DNA of 64,000 bases. Origin: Nocardioides seonyuensis (GTDB lineage Bacteria > Actinomycetota > Actinomycetes > Propionibacteriales > Nocardioidaceae). The translations under genes and the position numbers were made by a program. This document shows, piece by piece, positions 17,998 to 26,143 of this stretch. The stretch's first letter is position 1; the number at the start of each line of letters is the position of its first letter. The notes under the pieces were generated by a model. The model saw nothing but the letters and a program-made list of their open reading frames with translations, had not been told where the DNA came from and ran no database searches. The DNA is taken from contig NZ_CP038436.1 of assembly GCF_004683965.1 (NCBI RefSeq), positions 1,488,001-1,552,000 on the forward strand, in the 5' to 3' direction.

Positions 17998-19620
17998 TCA
18001 CCTGATGTCGACGGTCCCGCTGGTGACGACCGCGGCCTGCCGTCGGTCCTCGACGGTGAGGGTCAGCCTCCACTCCCCGGCGTAGGGGAAGGTGAAGGCT
18101 CCGTGCCAGTGGCCGGGGGCGGCGCCGCCGAGGGTGATGTCGAGGGGTCCGATGCCCTCCTCGGGGAGCGTCGCCGTGAGCCGGACCTGCCTGGCGTCGA
18201 GAGGTCCTCCCTCGGAGTCCACGAGCTCCACCGCGAGGCGGCTCCCTGCGACGGTCGCGGGGTCGACCTCCAGCTGCGCGGATGCTCCGGCGGCGAGGTC
18301 CATGTCGACGCTGACGGGTCCCGTGGCGGTGCTCTCAGCCGGGGCCGGGTCCGTGGTGGCCGGCGGGGTCACCGTGGCCAGGACAGCGGTGAGAGCAAGC
18401 ACGAGCACGGTCGTCACCACTTCGACGCGGACCGAGCCTCGGACTTGGTCTGCACCTTGACGAGCTCGTCGCCTCGACACGGCAGCCACGGCGACGGCCG
18501 TCCCGACCACGAGGATCTTGACGGCCAGGAGTCGCCCGTAGTCGGAGCGCCACAACGAGTCGAGGGCGTCGAGTCGGTACAGGGAGTTCACGGTGCCCGT
18601 GGCGACGAGGAGGAGGACGGAGAGCAGCGCGACCCTCGAGAACGCCCGGATCGCGTGGGTGTCTGGCTTCTCGCCACGTCCGCTGGCGGCAGCGGTGAGG
18701 GCGACCAGGCCACCGACCCAGATGCCGGCGGCGAGCACGTGCGCGGCGTCGACGGCACGTTCGGTGACAGCACCCGAGGCTGCGGCATGGGCGGTGCCGG
18801 AGAAGGTGATGGCGACGCCCGCCACACCTGTGACCGCGATCCACCGGTTCACCTTGTTCTCGAGTGCTCCCCGTGGCCAGAGGATGGCACCCATGGCGAG
18901 GAGGATGAAGAGACGCACCTGGGTCCACGCCCCGAAGGACGAGTGCGTGGTCTCGGACAGCAGCGCCCGGTCGAACAGGTCAGAGAGCGGTCGTGCCGTC
19001 ACGTATGGGCCCTGGAAGAGCAGTGCCAGCACGGCCGCCGTTGCGGCGAGGACCAGGCCGGTGCGGAGCAGCACGTGGGTGCGCGGGTGTCGCCGGGCGG
19101 GTCGCCAGCAGCACAGCGCGAAGACAACTGCCCCCGTGACGAGGACGAAGCCGAGGTAGCCGACGAACCGTGCTGCGACGACCTGCACGGGGGCGTCCAC
19201 CGCTGGTCCCTGTTCCGCCTCGACGGGGTTGACCGTGACGCCCTCCCCGACACCGAAGGAGAACGCTCCGGTGACGGGGTGACTGTCGCCTGAGACGACA
19301 CGCCAACTGACGACGTACGCACCGTCGGGAAGATCCCGGGGCATCGCCCACCGGACGGTGCTTCCGTCTGTCACAGGAGCTGGTGTGGGTACGGCGTCCC
19401 CGCCGGCGCCGAGCAACCGGATGCCGTCGTCGAGCAGTGCCACGGACTCGGTGAACTCCAGCACCACCTCCCCAGGTGCGTCGGCCAGCTGGGCACCGTT
19501 GAGGGGGTTGGTCGAGACGAGCTCGGCGTGCGCAGTCGCCGGGCCGGCAGCGACCACCTGCGCGAGGGTGAGCACAGCCAGAGCCGCGAGCAGGGCCGCG
19601 ACGCGACGGAGCAAGGTCAT
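17998..19620 (-). CDS. CopC-CopD fusion protein with C-terminal FixH/YtkA-like domain
   Basis: The 540-residue protein has three parts. A signal peptide ends at A30, leaving a CopC domain with N-terminal His (H31, HAELVSTNPLNGA) and the DSHPV motif that together bind Cu(II). Next comes a membrane section of about eight helices (roughly 150-400) of CopD type, with HVLAAGIWVGGL carrying a conserved His. Last is an exported beta-sandwich (about 435-540) with GHWHG, like YtkA/FixH. CopC-CopD fusions import copper in many actinobacteria. It follows ycnI by 10 nt, forming a copper-handling operon, possibly for cytochrome oxidase assembly together with the nearby SURF1-like gene. Confidence 0.9.
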   Translation of the reverse strand: MTLLRRVAALLAALAVLTLAQVVAAGPATAHAELVSTNPLNGAQLADAPGEVVLEFTESVALLDDGIRLLGAGGDAVPTPAPVTDGSTVRWAMPRDLPDGAYVVSWRVVSGDSHPVTGAFSFGVGEGVTVNPVEAEQGPAVDAPVQVVAARFVGYLGFVLVTGAVVFALCCWRPARRHPRTHVLLRTGLVLAATAAVLALLFQGPYVTARPLSDLFDRALLSETTHSSFGAWTQVRLFILLAMGAILWPRGALENKVNRWIAVTGVAGVAITFSGTAHAAASGAVTERAVDAAHVLAAGIWVGGLVALTAAASGRGEKPDTHAIRAFSRVALLSVLLLVATGTVNSLYRLDALDSLWRSDYGRLLAVKILVVGTAVAVAAVSRRRARQGADQVRGSVRVEVVTTVLVLALTAVLATVTPPATTDPAPAESTATGPVSVDMDLAAGASAQLEVDPATVAGSRLAVELVDSEGGPLDARQVRLTATLPEEGIGPLDITLGGAAPGHWHGAFTFPYAGEWRLTLTVEDRRQAAVVTSGTVDIR

Positions 19621-19630
19621 GGGAGAGCGG

Positions 19631-20362
19631 TCACGCCCGACGCCTCAGCGCAACGAACAGGGCACCCATCGCGGCCAGCAGGGCCAGCCCCGACAGCACG
19701 ACCGGCACGACCGTCGAACCGTCACCGTCGTCCTCGGACGCCGTGGCGCCAGCAGCCTCGGCCTCGGTCGCGGCCTCGGCGTCGGCGGCTTCCGGGGCGG
19801 TGATCGTCAGGACCGGTGCCGGGTGCTCGGGCTCGGACTGCTCGTCGACGGCGACCTCGTTCCACTTCACGACCTCACCCGAGGAGTAGGTCTGGATGGC
19901 GGTGAACACCATCTCGCCGGACTCAGGCAGCTGGCCCATGCTCACGTCGAAGTCCTCGAACTGGTTCGGCGCGATGCCCTCACCCGTCGCGGTCCACGTC
20001 ACCTCGGACACGACCGAGTCGACCTCCTCGCCGAACATGTCGATGGGCTCGTCGAGGGTCCGGTTCTTCGTCGTGACCTTCCAGCCGGGCACCGGCCGGG
20101 TCCGCACCGAACCGATCGGCTGGTCCTCCGGCAGCAGCACCTGGACCTTGGTGGTGCTCGCGTCGTCACGCTCGGTCGGCACCCGGAACGACACGACCGA
20201 GAACCCGCCGCCCTCGACCTCGCCCGGCTGCACCGTGACGTGCGCCCAAGCCGTCGACGGGAGCACCATCGCACCGAGCGCAAGCCCTGCCAGGAGCGTC
20301 CGCTGGGCTCGGCGGAACCCACGGTTCGAAGCGCCGGTCATCGGCCTGGGTGCACTCTGCAT
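19631..20362 (-). CDS. ycnI: YcnI/DUF1775 copper-associated cell-surface protein
   Basis: The 243-residue product carries a signal peptide ending AWA at residue 40, so mature His41 (HVTVQPGEV) is at the N-terminus. This is the copper ligand of YcnI proteins. The DUF1775 beta-sandwich continues through VPTERDDASTTKV and W(K/R)VTTKNRTLDEP. A low-complexity Ala/Glu/Asp segment (about 180-210) and one C-terminal helix with RRR tail anchor it to the membrane. The start is uncertain: ATG at 20362 is chosen, with ATG at 20341 or 20404 as alternatives, none with a strong ribosome site. It is cotranscribed with copCD. Confidence 0.88.
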   Translation of the reverse strand: MQSAPRPMTGASNRGFRRAQRTLLAGLALGAMVLPSTAWAHVTVQPGEVEGGGFSVVSFRVPTERDDASTTKVQVLLPEDQPIGSVRTRPVPGWKVTTKNRTLDEPIDMFGEEVDSVVSEVTWTATGEGIAPNQFEDFDVSMGQLPESGEMVFTAIQTYSSGEVVKWNEVAVDEQSEPEHPAPVLTITAPEAADAEAATEAEAAGATASEDDGDGSTVVPVVLSGLALLAAMGALFVALRRRA

Positions 20363-20417
20363 CGTGGATCCGTTCAGTCGTGGTCGGGTCGCCTTCTGGG
20401 ACATCGGGGGACTGCCT

Positions 20418-21155
20418 CTACGGCGCGGGGAACAGCCGACTGTTGCGGGAGTCGAGGGCGGTGCCGGAGGTGTCGACGAAGGACGCCGTGACCGCATACT
20501 TGCCCGGGCGCCCCATCGGCATGCGCACATTGACGCGTCCCTCGGCGGATCGGCGTAGCTCCACGACGTCGCTCCCCCGGCGCGTGCCCGTCCACCTGAC
20601 CCGCACGAACCCGGTCGGGGGCGCTCCACCCACCTGGTCGACGCGGACACGGAGGAGACCGGGCCGGACCTGCTTCACCGCCACCTCGGTGGGGGCGGCG
20701 ACACGGACCGTCGGGGCGGATGCGAGGACGGTCTGCCTGCGGCACACGTCCGTCGACTGCACCGCCGCCACCTGGGTCACGGTGTGCCCGATGTCACGGA
20801 CGCCCACCTCGTACGTGTCACCGCCGCCGCGCGGGATGCCGTCGCGCTGCCACTCGATCCGCAACGCGCTGGCAGGGACCGACCCCCACCCCGTCGGCTG
20901 GGTCGTGATGTCGCGGTGGGTCGTCCCGTCGAGGACCGTGCCCGGCGTGACGACCTTGCCCTCCGCGAGCGGCGGAAGGGTGAACGAGGGCCACAGCTCC
21001 AACGTGTGGGGAGGGCAGGACGCGGGCATCGGGTCGCCGGACGCGGAGGCGAACCACCCGGTGCCCGCGGTGGCCACGAGGGCCACGGCTCCGGTGAGCA
21101 TCGAGACTCGCAGCATCGTCTGCCGCCGCACAGGCGAGCTGATTGACCGAGACAT
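20418..21155 (-). CDS. Exported protein of unknown function, Ig-like fold suspected
   Basis: This 245-residue protein starts at the ATG at 21155, with GGAGGG 4 nt upstream. Residues 15-35 form one hydrophobic segment, so it is exported or N-terminally anchored. Two cysteines (in ASCPPH and TDVCRRQ) could form a disulfide. The rest alternates beta-prone stretches, and the C-terminal half (GLLRVRVDQVGGAPPTGFVR, then ELRRSAEGRVNV) reads like an Ig-like/Big3-type domain seen in Nocardioides surface proteins. I do not recognise a family for the N-terminal half. It lies 55 nt before ycnI on the same strand and is divergent from the SURF1-like gene. Confidence 0.7.
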   Translation of the reverse strand: MSRSISSPVRRQTMLRVSMLTGAVALVATAGTGWFASASGDPMPASCPPHTLELWPSFTLPPLAEGKVVTPGTVLDGTTHRDITTQPTGWGSVPASALRIEWQRDGIPRGGGDTYEVGVRDIGHTVTQVAAVQSTDVCRRQTVLASAPTVRVAAPTEVAVKQVRPGLLRVRVDQVGGAPPTGFVRVRWTGTRRGSDVVELRRSAEGRVNVRMPMGRPGKYAVTASFVDTSGTALDSRNSRLFPAP

Positions 21156-21255
21156 GTAGCCCTCCGGGATAGGGGTCACCGGCGAGGTCCCCGCCGCGGT
21201 CGACAGCGTAGAGCCGCACGGACCGGGCACCCACGACTGCACACACTCTGGGCCC

Positions 21256-22011
21256 ATGCGGGACACTCGGGGGGTGAGCCGGCGCCCATCGATCCTGCAG
21301 GAGATGGGTGCGCTCCTCCTCACCGTCGTGCTCGTCGGTATCGCCGCCGGACTGGGCTGGTGGCAGCTCGGGGCCTGGCAGGCCCGCCGTGCCGCCGAGG
21401 CGCGCGACCTGACCCAGAACCCGCCGGTCGCGATGACCGACGTGCTCGGTCCCGACGATCCCTTCCCGGCGCCGGACGTGGGCCGGCCCGTGACCGTCGA
21501 GGGGACCTGGCTGCCCGAGGGCAGGTTCTGGGTCTCGGATCGGCAGCACGACGGCCGCGACGGCTACTGGGCCGTCACCCCGCTGCGGCTGGGCGAGGCT
21601 GGCACCCCCGCAGTCCTGGTCGTCCAGGGATGGGCGGAGTCGCCGCAGGGCCCTGCCCCCACCGGCACGGCCGAGGTGACCGGCTGGCTGCAACCTCCTG
21701 AGGGCGGCACGGTGACCGACGACGATGCCAGCGACGACATCTTCCCGGAGATCCGCGTCGCCGACGCCGTCCAGCGTGTCGACACCGACCTCTACAGCGC
21801 CTACGTCGTGGCCGACCCCGCGCGCAGCGCCGACGTCACCGGAGACCTCGCGCCCGCCGACCTTGCCTCACTGCCCGAGGTGGGTCGCTTCACGGCGCTG
21901 AAGAACCTGCTCTACGCCATCGAGTGGTGGGTGTTCGGAGCGTTCGCGGCCTTCGTGTGGTGGCGGTGGCGGCAGGACGCCCGTGACGAGGAGGCGTCGT
22001 ACGCCGCTTAG
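21256..22011 (+). CDS. SURF1-family protein
   Basis: The 251-residue product has the SURF1 layout: an N-terminal transmembrane helix (18-36) ending GLGWWQLGAWQ, a periplasmic domain with TVEGTWLPEGRFWVSDR and GYWAVTPLR, and a C-terminal helix (about 222-243) with NLLYAIEWWVFG. SURF1 helps insert heme a into subunit I of cytochrome c oxidase, and in actinobacteria it is often linked to the bc1-aa3 branch. The neighbouring copper genes support an oxidase-assembly role (inference). ATG at 21256 is used; GTG at 21274 directly after a G-run is a reasonable alternative. Confidence 0.9.
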   Translation: MRDTRGVSRRPSILQEMGALLLTVVLVGIAAGLGWWQLGAWQARRAAEARDLTQNPPVAMTDVLGPDDPFPAPDVGRPVTVEGTWLPEGRFWVSDRQHDGRDGYWAVTPLRLGEAGTPAVLVVQGWAESPQGPAPTGTAEVTGWLQPPEGGTVTDDDASDDIFPEIRVADAVQRVDTDLYSAYVVADPARSADVTGDLAPADLASLPEVGRFTALKNLLYAIEWWVFGAFAAFVWWRWRQDARDEEASYAA

Positions 22012-22035
22012 TGCCCGACGGATAGGTTGGCGCCC

Positions 22036-22434
22036 GTGCGCAAGAACCTCACCGCCTACCGCGTCATGGCCTTCGTGGTGGGCGTGCTCCTGGTCATCCT
22101 CTTCTTCGTCGGCGTCCCGCTCGGCAGCTTCGACGGCACCGAGATGTGGTGCCTGGAGGAGGGCCGGTGCGCCTTCGACAGCACTCCCACCTGGTTCCTG
22201 CCCGGATCGGACGTCCAGCACTTCGGCGAGCTGCTCACGGAGTACCTCGGGGTCGCCCACGGCTGGCTCTACATGCTGTTCCTGATCAGCGCGTTCCTGC
22301 TCTCACGCAGGGCCGGCTGGGACCTGCCCTTCACCCTGGTCACCCTGGTGTGCGGCACGGTCCCCGTCCTCTCGTTCTGGGCCGAGCACCGGGCCACCCG
22401 ACGCGTGCGCGCCGACCACCCGGACCTCGTCTGA
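22036..22434 (+). CDS. DUF3817 integral membrane protein
   Basis: The 132-residue protein begins RKNLTAYRVMAFVVGVLLV, with a second helix near 78-95 (HGWLYMLFLISAFLLS) and a third near 100-117. This is the usual three-helix DUF3817 plan, with YRVMA and HGWLYM as recognisable motifs. GTG at 22036 fits the family N-terminus; a TTG at 22027 would add three residues. The two central cysteines (CLEEGRC) are unusual for the family and sit in the loop outside the membrane. Function is unknown. It ends at a strong bidirectional hairpin. Confidence 0.85.
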   Translation: MRKNLTAYRVMAFVVGVLLVILFFVGVPLGSFDGTEMWCLEEGRCAFDSTPTWFLPGSDVQHFGELLTEYLGVAHGWLYMLFLISAFLLSRRAGWDLPFTLVTLVCGTVPVLSFWAEHRATRRVRADHPDLV

Positions 22435-22438
22435 CAAA

Positions 22439-22474
22439 GCACTGGCCCGACGGATCACTCCGTCGGGCCAGTGC
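22439..22474. terminator. Bidirectional terminator hairpin
   Basis: GCACTGGCCCGACGGA (22439-22454) and TCCGTCGGGCCAGTGC (22459-22474) form a perfect 16-bp stem with a TCAC loop. It lies between the convergent DUF3817 gene and the alanine-rich protein gene, a few bases from each stop. There is no U-tract, as is common for actinobacterial terminators. Confidence 0.85.
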
Positions 22475-22490
22475 GTGGACGACGCATGGG

Positions 22491-23183
22491 TCAGGACTTG
22501 TCCGACCCCTCGGGGACGTCGTCCACGTCGATGACCTCGGCCGGGCGGTCGGGAGTCGTCGAGCCATGCGGCTCCTCGACCGAGTCGCTGATCGCCTCGC
22601 CGGGCGCACCGCCGCCGACGTCGTCGCTCGTGCGTGTCGCCCCGAGCGGGTCCGCCGTGGCGGCCATCGCGGCGGTGCCCGTGGGGGTCGCGGTGGAACC
22701 GGCGCCCGACGCGGGGGTCCGCGCCGGCGCGGGCGCCGACGGCTGGTAGGACGACTGCCAGTTGGAGCTGTCGGACTGCTTGCCCTTGAGCTTGGTGAAG
22801 AGGAAGCCGCCCAGGGCAGCCAGTCCCCCGATGAGCAGGAGCTTCTTGAGCTTGCTCCCCTTGGGCTCGGGCTTGCCGGTGAGCTCGGCGGCCTTGGCCG
22901 CAGCCAGGTCGCGACCCATCGCTGCGCGCTCGGCTGCGATCTGCGCGCCGGCGTGGGCCTTCTCGGCCGCCAGGGCGGCGCCGATCGTGGCCGTCTCGGT
23001 GGCGCGCGCCTTGCCCTCGGCGATCAGCGGTCGGGCGCGGTCACGAGCGTCGTGGAGGGCCGGCCCTGCCTTCTCCCTCGCCTGGACGAGAGCCGCCTCG
23101 AGCTGCGGGATGACCGTGTCCGAGACCTGGTCGACGTAGTCGTGCGCGCGGTCGATCAGGGTCTTCCTTCTGCCGAAGTGCAT
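22491..23183 (-). CDS. Alanine-rich coiled-coil protein with single membrane segment (YtxH/DUF5324-like)
   Basis: The 230-residue protein starts at ATG 23183 with AGGAGG 6 nt upstream. Residues 1-110 are Ala/Glu/Arg-rich and helical (repeated A-x-A-E-x-A patterns), with an amphipathic look. One hydrophobic helix (about 118-137, LLLIGGLAALGGFLFTKLKG) follows a basic KGSKLKK, so the helical part is probably cytoplasmic. The C-terminal 85 residues are Ser/Pro/Thr/Asp-rich and disordered. Similar small proteins sit near ppiA in other actinobacteria. The function is unknown, and the family label is only by general look. Confidence 0.6.
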   Translation of the reverse strand: MHFGRRKTLIDRAHDYVDQVSDTVIPQLEAALVQAREKAGPALHDARDRARPLIAEGKARATETATIGAALAAEKAHAGAQIAAERAAMGRDLAAAKAAELTGKPEPKGSKLKKLLLIGGLAALGGFLFTKLKGKQSDSSNWQSSYQPSAPAPARTPASGAGSTATPTGTAAMAATADPLGATRTSDDVGGGAPGEAISDSVEEPHGSTTPDRPAEVIDVDDVPEGSDKS

Positions 23184-23307
23184 GCGTGACCTCCTAGTCA
23201 GGTGTGTCTCCATCACACCACGTCGCACAAGGCGGCCACCAGACCCGTCCCGGGGCCGTGGCAGGATCGAGTCCGACACCAGAACCTCCGACGAAAGAGG
23301 CATACCC

Positions 23308-23820
23308 ATGGCGGACCCGCAGGCGACCCTCAAGACCAACCGTGGCGACATCGTGCTGAACCTGTTCCCCAACCACGCGCCTGAGACGGTCGACAACTTC
23401 ACCGGCCTCGCCGAGGGCACCAAGGACTACAACGACGACGCCGGCCGCAGCGGCGAGAAGTTCTACGACGGCCTCGGCTTCCACCGCGTGATCGACGGCT
23501 TCATGATCCAGGGTGGCTGCCCGCTGGGCACCGGCACCGGCGGCCCGGGCTACACGTTCAAGGACGAGATCCACCCCGAGCTCGTCTTCGACAAGCCCTA
23601 CCTCCTCGCGATGGCCAACGCCGGTCCCGGCACCAACGGCTCGCAGTTCTTCATCACCGTGACCCCGACGCCCCACCTCAACCGCAAGCACACGATCTTC
23701 GGCGAGGTGGCCGACCAGGCCAGCCGCGACGTCGTCGACGCGATCGCCACGACCCGCACCGGTCCGATGGACCGCCCCGCCGAGCCCGTCGTGATCGAGT
23801 CGGTCGAGATCACCCGCTGA
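23308..23820 (+). CDS. ppiA: Cyclophilin-type peptidyl-prolyl cis-trans isomerase
   Basis: The 171-residue cyclophilin has all catalytic motifs: FHRVIDGFMIQGG (active-site Arg/Phe/Gln), MANAGPGTNGSQFFIT and HLNRKHTIFGEV. There is no signal peptide, so it acts in the cytoplasm on Xaa-Pro bonds during folding. The ATG at 23308 has AAAGAGG upstream and gives the usual N-terminus; upstream codons in frame are in the divergent promoter region. In Mycobacterium the ortholog lies near oriC before crgA and the pknB cluster, matching this window. The rhomboid gene starts 1 nt after the stop. Confidence 0.95.
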   Translation: MADPQATLKTNRGDIVLNLFPNHAPETVDNFTGLAEGTKDYNDDAGRSGEKFYDGLGFHRVIDGFMIQGGCPLGTGTGGPGYTFKDEIHPELVFDKPYLLAMANAGPGTNGSQFFITVTPTPHLNRKHTIFGEVADQASRDVVDAIATTRTGPMDRPAEPVVIESVEITR

Positions 23821-23821
23821 C

Positions 23822-24757
23822 TTGAGCGACCACCCAGGGTCCGTCCCCGGCGGGGCGCCGGTCTGCTACCGGCACCCCGACCGGGAGACATGGATCCGCT
23901 GCCAGCGCTGCGACCGCCCGATCTGCCCCGACTGCATGCGCGATGCCGCGGTCGGCTTCCAGTGCCCCGACTGCGTCAAGCAGGGCGCCAAGGAGACGCG
24001 CCAGGGCCTTTCGCTGTACGGCGGCCGGCGCAGCGCCGACCCCCGCCTGACCTCGTTCGTGCTGATCGGCATCAACGCCGCCATCTGGATGGCGATCATG
24101 GCCACCGGTGGCAACAACTCCCGGCTGGTCGACCTGCTCGCCTTCATGCCGCGCGGAAGGTGCAACGCCCCCGAGGCGGGGATGTACTTCCCGGACATCC
24201 GCACCGAGGCGGTCTGCGACACCGCCGGCACCTGGATCCCGGGCATCGTCGACGGCGCCTGGTGGAAGCTCCTGAGCCCGGTCTTCACCCACGTCGAGAT
24301 CTGGCACATCGCCACCAACATGCTCGCGCTGTTCGTCCTGGGGCCGATCGTGGAGGCCGCCTTCGGCCGCACCCGCTTCCTGGCGATCTACCTCGCAGGC
24401 GGGCTGGGCGGCTCCGTGTGCGCCCTGTGGCTCGCCTCTCCCGGCTCCAGCGGGGTCGGAGCCTCCGGTGCACTCTTCGGACTCCTGGGCGCACTCGTCG
24501 TGATGTCGGTCAAGGGGCACGTCGACCGCCAGTGGGTGACGCAGAACCTCGTGCTCGGTGTCGTGATCACCGTGGTGGGGTGGCGCTTCATCTCGTGGCA
24601 GGGACACCTCGGCGGCCTTCTCGCCGGCCTCGCCACCGCCGGCCTGGTCGTCTTCGCGCCGAAGGCCCGTCGCAGCGCGGTCCAGTGGGCCGGCATCGCT
24701 GCCGTGCTCGTCGTACTCCTCGCGCTCGCGCTGGTGCGTGTGGCCGCGCTCGCCTGA
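23822..24757 (+). CDS. Rhomboid intramembrane serine protease with N-terminal zinc-ribbon
   Basis: The 311-residue protein starts with TTG, 1 nt after ppiA. Residues 15-51 contain CYRHPD and three CxxC pairs (C27/C30, C35/C38, C48/C51), a B-box-like zinc module common on actinobacterial rhomboids. The rhomboid core has seven or so helices. The catalytic dyad is S215 (GASGALFG) and H262 (QGHLGGLLAG), with H162/N166 (HIATN) forming the oxyanion region. It should cut membrane proteins within or next to their helices. Its substrate is unknown. It is probably cotranscribed with ppiA. Confidence 0.93.
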   Translation: MSDHPGSVPGGAPVCYRHPDRETWIRCQRCDRPICPDCMRDAAVGFQCPDCVKQGAKETRQGLSLYGGRRSADPRLTSFVLIGINAAIWMAIMATGGNNSRLVDLLAFMPRGRCNAPEAGMYFPDIRTEAVCDTAGTWIPGIVDGAWWKLLSPVFTHVEIWHIATNMLALFVLGPIVEAAFGRTRFLAIYLAGGLGGSVCALWLASPGSSGVGASGALFGLLGALVVMSVKGHVDRQWVTQNLVLGVVITVVGWRFISWQGHLGGLLAGLATAGLVVFAPKARRSAVQWAGIAAVLVVLLALALVRVAALA

Positions 24758-24782
24758 AAGTTCTCCCCAGCTGTGCAAAAGC

Positions 24783-24791
24783 TGTGGATAA
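24783..24791 (-). other. Perfect DnaA box in a 60-bp convergent gap
   Basis: TGTGGATAA is the exact complement of the consensus DnaA box TTATCCACA. It is isolated, so it is not an origin by itself, but it lies in a region that is oriC-proximal in related genomes. It could titrate DnaA or be a chance match. Confidence 0.4.
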
Positions 24792-24817
24792 CTACACCGT
24801 TGTAACTCCCTCGGGAG

Positions 24818-25273
24818 TCACTCCCACTTGGTGGCGAAGCTGAAGCCCACCGCCATGAACGCGATGCCGACCACGAGGTTCCACTGGCCGAGGTCGTTGA
24901 AGACGGGGATGTCGCTGAGGTCGTCGGCGAAGACGTAGAACGTGCAGATCCACAGCAGGCCGATGAGGAAGCTGCCGAGCATCCCGACGACCACACCGCG
25001 GCCGCGGCCCAGCGGCGTCGAGCGGTGCGCGGAGACCATCAGGCCGAGCAGCAGCAGGCCGAAGCCGATGACGTAGTTCCAGCGCTCGAGGTCGGCGATC
25101 GCCTTGGGGGACCCCTCGGCGGGCGGGAGGACCGTCGGGTCCGGCCGGACCGCGACGTAGTACCACGTCATCCAGGCGATGCCTGCGATGATCAGGACCA
25201 GGGCGACCAGGAACCTCACGCTCCACAACCGGACGCGCGGCTCCTGGATCTGGGCCGACTCGGACTTGGTCAC
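24818..25273 (-). CDS. crgA: CrgA-like division protein, internally duplicated
   Basis: CrgA recruits peptidoglycan enzymes to the septum and usually has 84-93 residues with two helices. This one has 151 residues and four helices (about 20-41, 66-82, 94-115, 131-148). Each half ends in the CrgA signature: IADLERWNYVIGFGLLLLG (59-77) and FNDLGQWNLVVGIAFMAVG (125-143), both DLxxWNxVxG. The protein is thus two CrgA units fused. The GTG start has CAGGAG 5 nt upstream. The gene sits between rhomboid and DUF881 genes, as in the conserved cluster. Function as a divisome factor is inferred from family and position. Confidence 0.85.
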   Translation of the reverse strand: MTKSESAQIQEPRVRLWSVRFLVALVLIIAGIAWMTWYYVAVRPDPTVLPPAEGSPKAIADLERWNYVIGFGLLLLGLMVSAHRSTPLGRGRGVVVGMLGSFLIGLLWICTFYVFADDLSDIPVFNDLGQWNLVVGIAFMAVGFSFATKWE

Positions 25274-25346
25274 AGCTGCTCCTGATTGATCTGGACTGCG
25301 TTCGACGAGCGGGCGAGGCGCCCACCGAGGGGTTAGCGTAGTCGTC

Positions 25347-26099
25347 GTGTCCCCCGGTCCCCGCGAGCGCCCCGACCGTCACCCCGCGTGGCGGTTCGCC
25401 ACGCCGAGCGTGCTGCTCCTCAGCGGCCTGCTCTTCGGGGTGAGCGCGCAGACGAGCGACGGCACCGACCTGCGTTCCGGCCGCTTCACCGACATGGCCT
25501 CGGTCGTGGAGGCAGAGAGCCGCACCACGACCGAGCTCACCGAGCGTGTCGCCCGGCTCAACACCGAGATCGAGGAGCTCAGCGCCGAGATCGGCGACAC
25601 CTCGGTGCAGCGCGCCCAGGACCGGGTCGCCGACCTCGCCGACCCGGCCGGTCTCACCCCCGTGACCGGCCCTGCGTTCCAGGTCACGCTCGACGACGCG
25701 ACCCCGGAGGCGCGGGAGGTCTACGAGGGCGACCCCAACGACCTCGTGGTCCACCAGCAGGACATCCAGGCCACGGTCAACGCGATGTGGCGGGCCGGGG
25801 CCGAGGCGGTCACCATCCAGGGACAGCGCATCATCTCGACCACGGGCATCAAGTGCGAGGGCAGCACGGTCACGCTCCACGGCGTGCCCTACGCGCCTCC
25901 CTACGTCATCGTCGGCATCGGCAACCCCAGCGAGATCGCGCTGTCCGTGGCGCTCGACGAGGACCTCGAGATCTACCGCGAGTACACCACCATCCCGACC
26001 GGCGGCGTCTCCTACGCCGTCGAGGACCTCGCCGAGGCCACGGCACCGGCGTACGACGGCCTGCTCGACCTCACCTGGGCACAGCCGGTCGACGGCTGA
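25347..26099 (+). CDS. DUF881 membrane-anchored protein
   Basis: The 250-residue protein has one N-terminal helix (16-34) followed by a heptad-like coiled coil (about 50-82, with the pattern LTERVARLNTEIEELSAEI). The extracytoplasmic DUF881 domain then contains VTGPAFQVTLDDA, NDLVVHQQDIQATVNAMW and AEAVTIQGQRI. DUF881 proteins are found beside crgA and near division genes in actinobacteria. Their molecular role is not established. The start is GTG at 25347. It is divergent from crgA (73-bp promoter region) and convergent with pknB. Confidence 0.92.
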   Translation: MSPGPRERPDRHPAWRFATPSVLLLSGLLFGVSAQTSDGTDLRSGRFTDMASVVEAESRTTTELTERVARLNTEIEELSAEIGDTSVQRAQDRVADLADPAGLTPVTGPAFQVTLDDATPEAREVYEGDPNDLVVHQQDIQATVNAMWRAGAEAVTIQGQRIISTTGIKCEGSTVTLHGVPYAPPYVIVGIGNPSEIALSVALDEDLEIYREYTTIPTGGVSYAVEDLAEATAPAYDGLLDLTWAQPVDG

Positions 26100-26105
26100 G
26101 CCGCT

Positions 26106-26143
26106 GGACCGGGCGGCTCACCCCGGACGGCTCAGCCCGGTCC
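26106..26143. terminator. Weak hairpin between DUF881 gene and pknB
   Basis: GGACCGGGC (26106-26114) pairs with GCCCGGTCC (26135-26143). The second arm lies in the last pknB codons. Position between convergent genes suggests termination, but the 20-nt loop makes it weak. Confidence 0.35.

Noticed and set aside
24792..25880. 362-codon minus-strand frame covering crgA and the DUF881 gene
   Set aside because: It is out of frame with both real genes, and its translation has Arg/Pro-rich low complexity.
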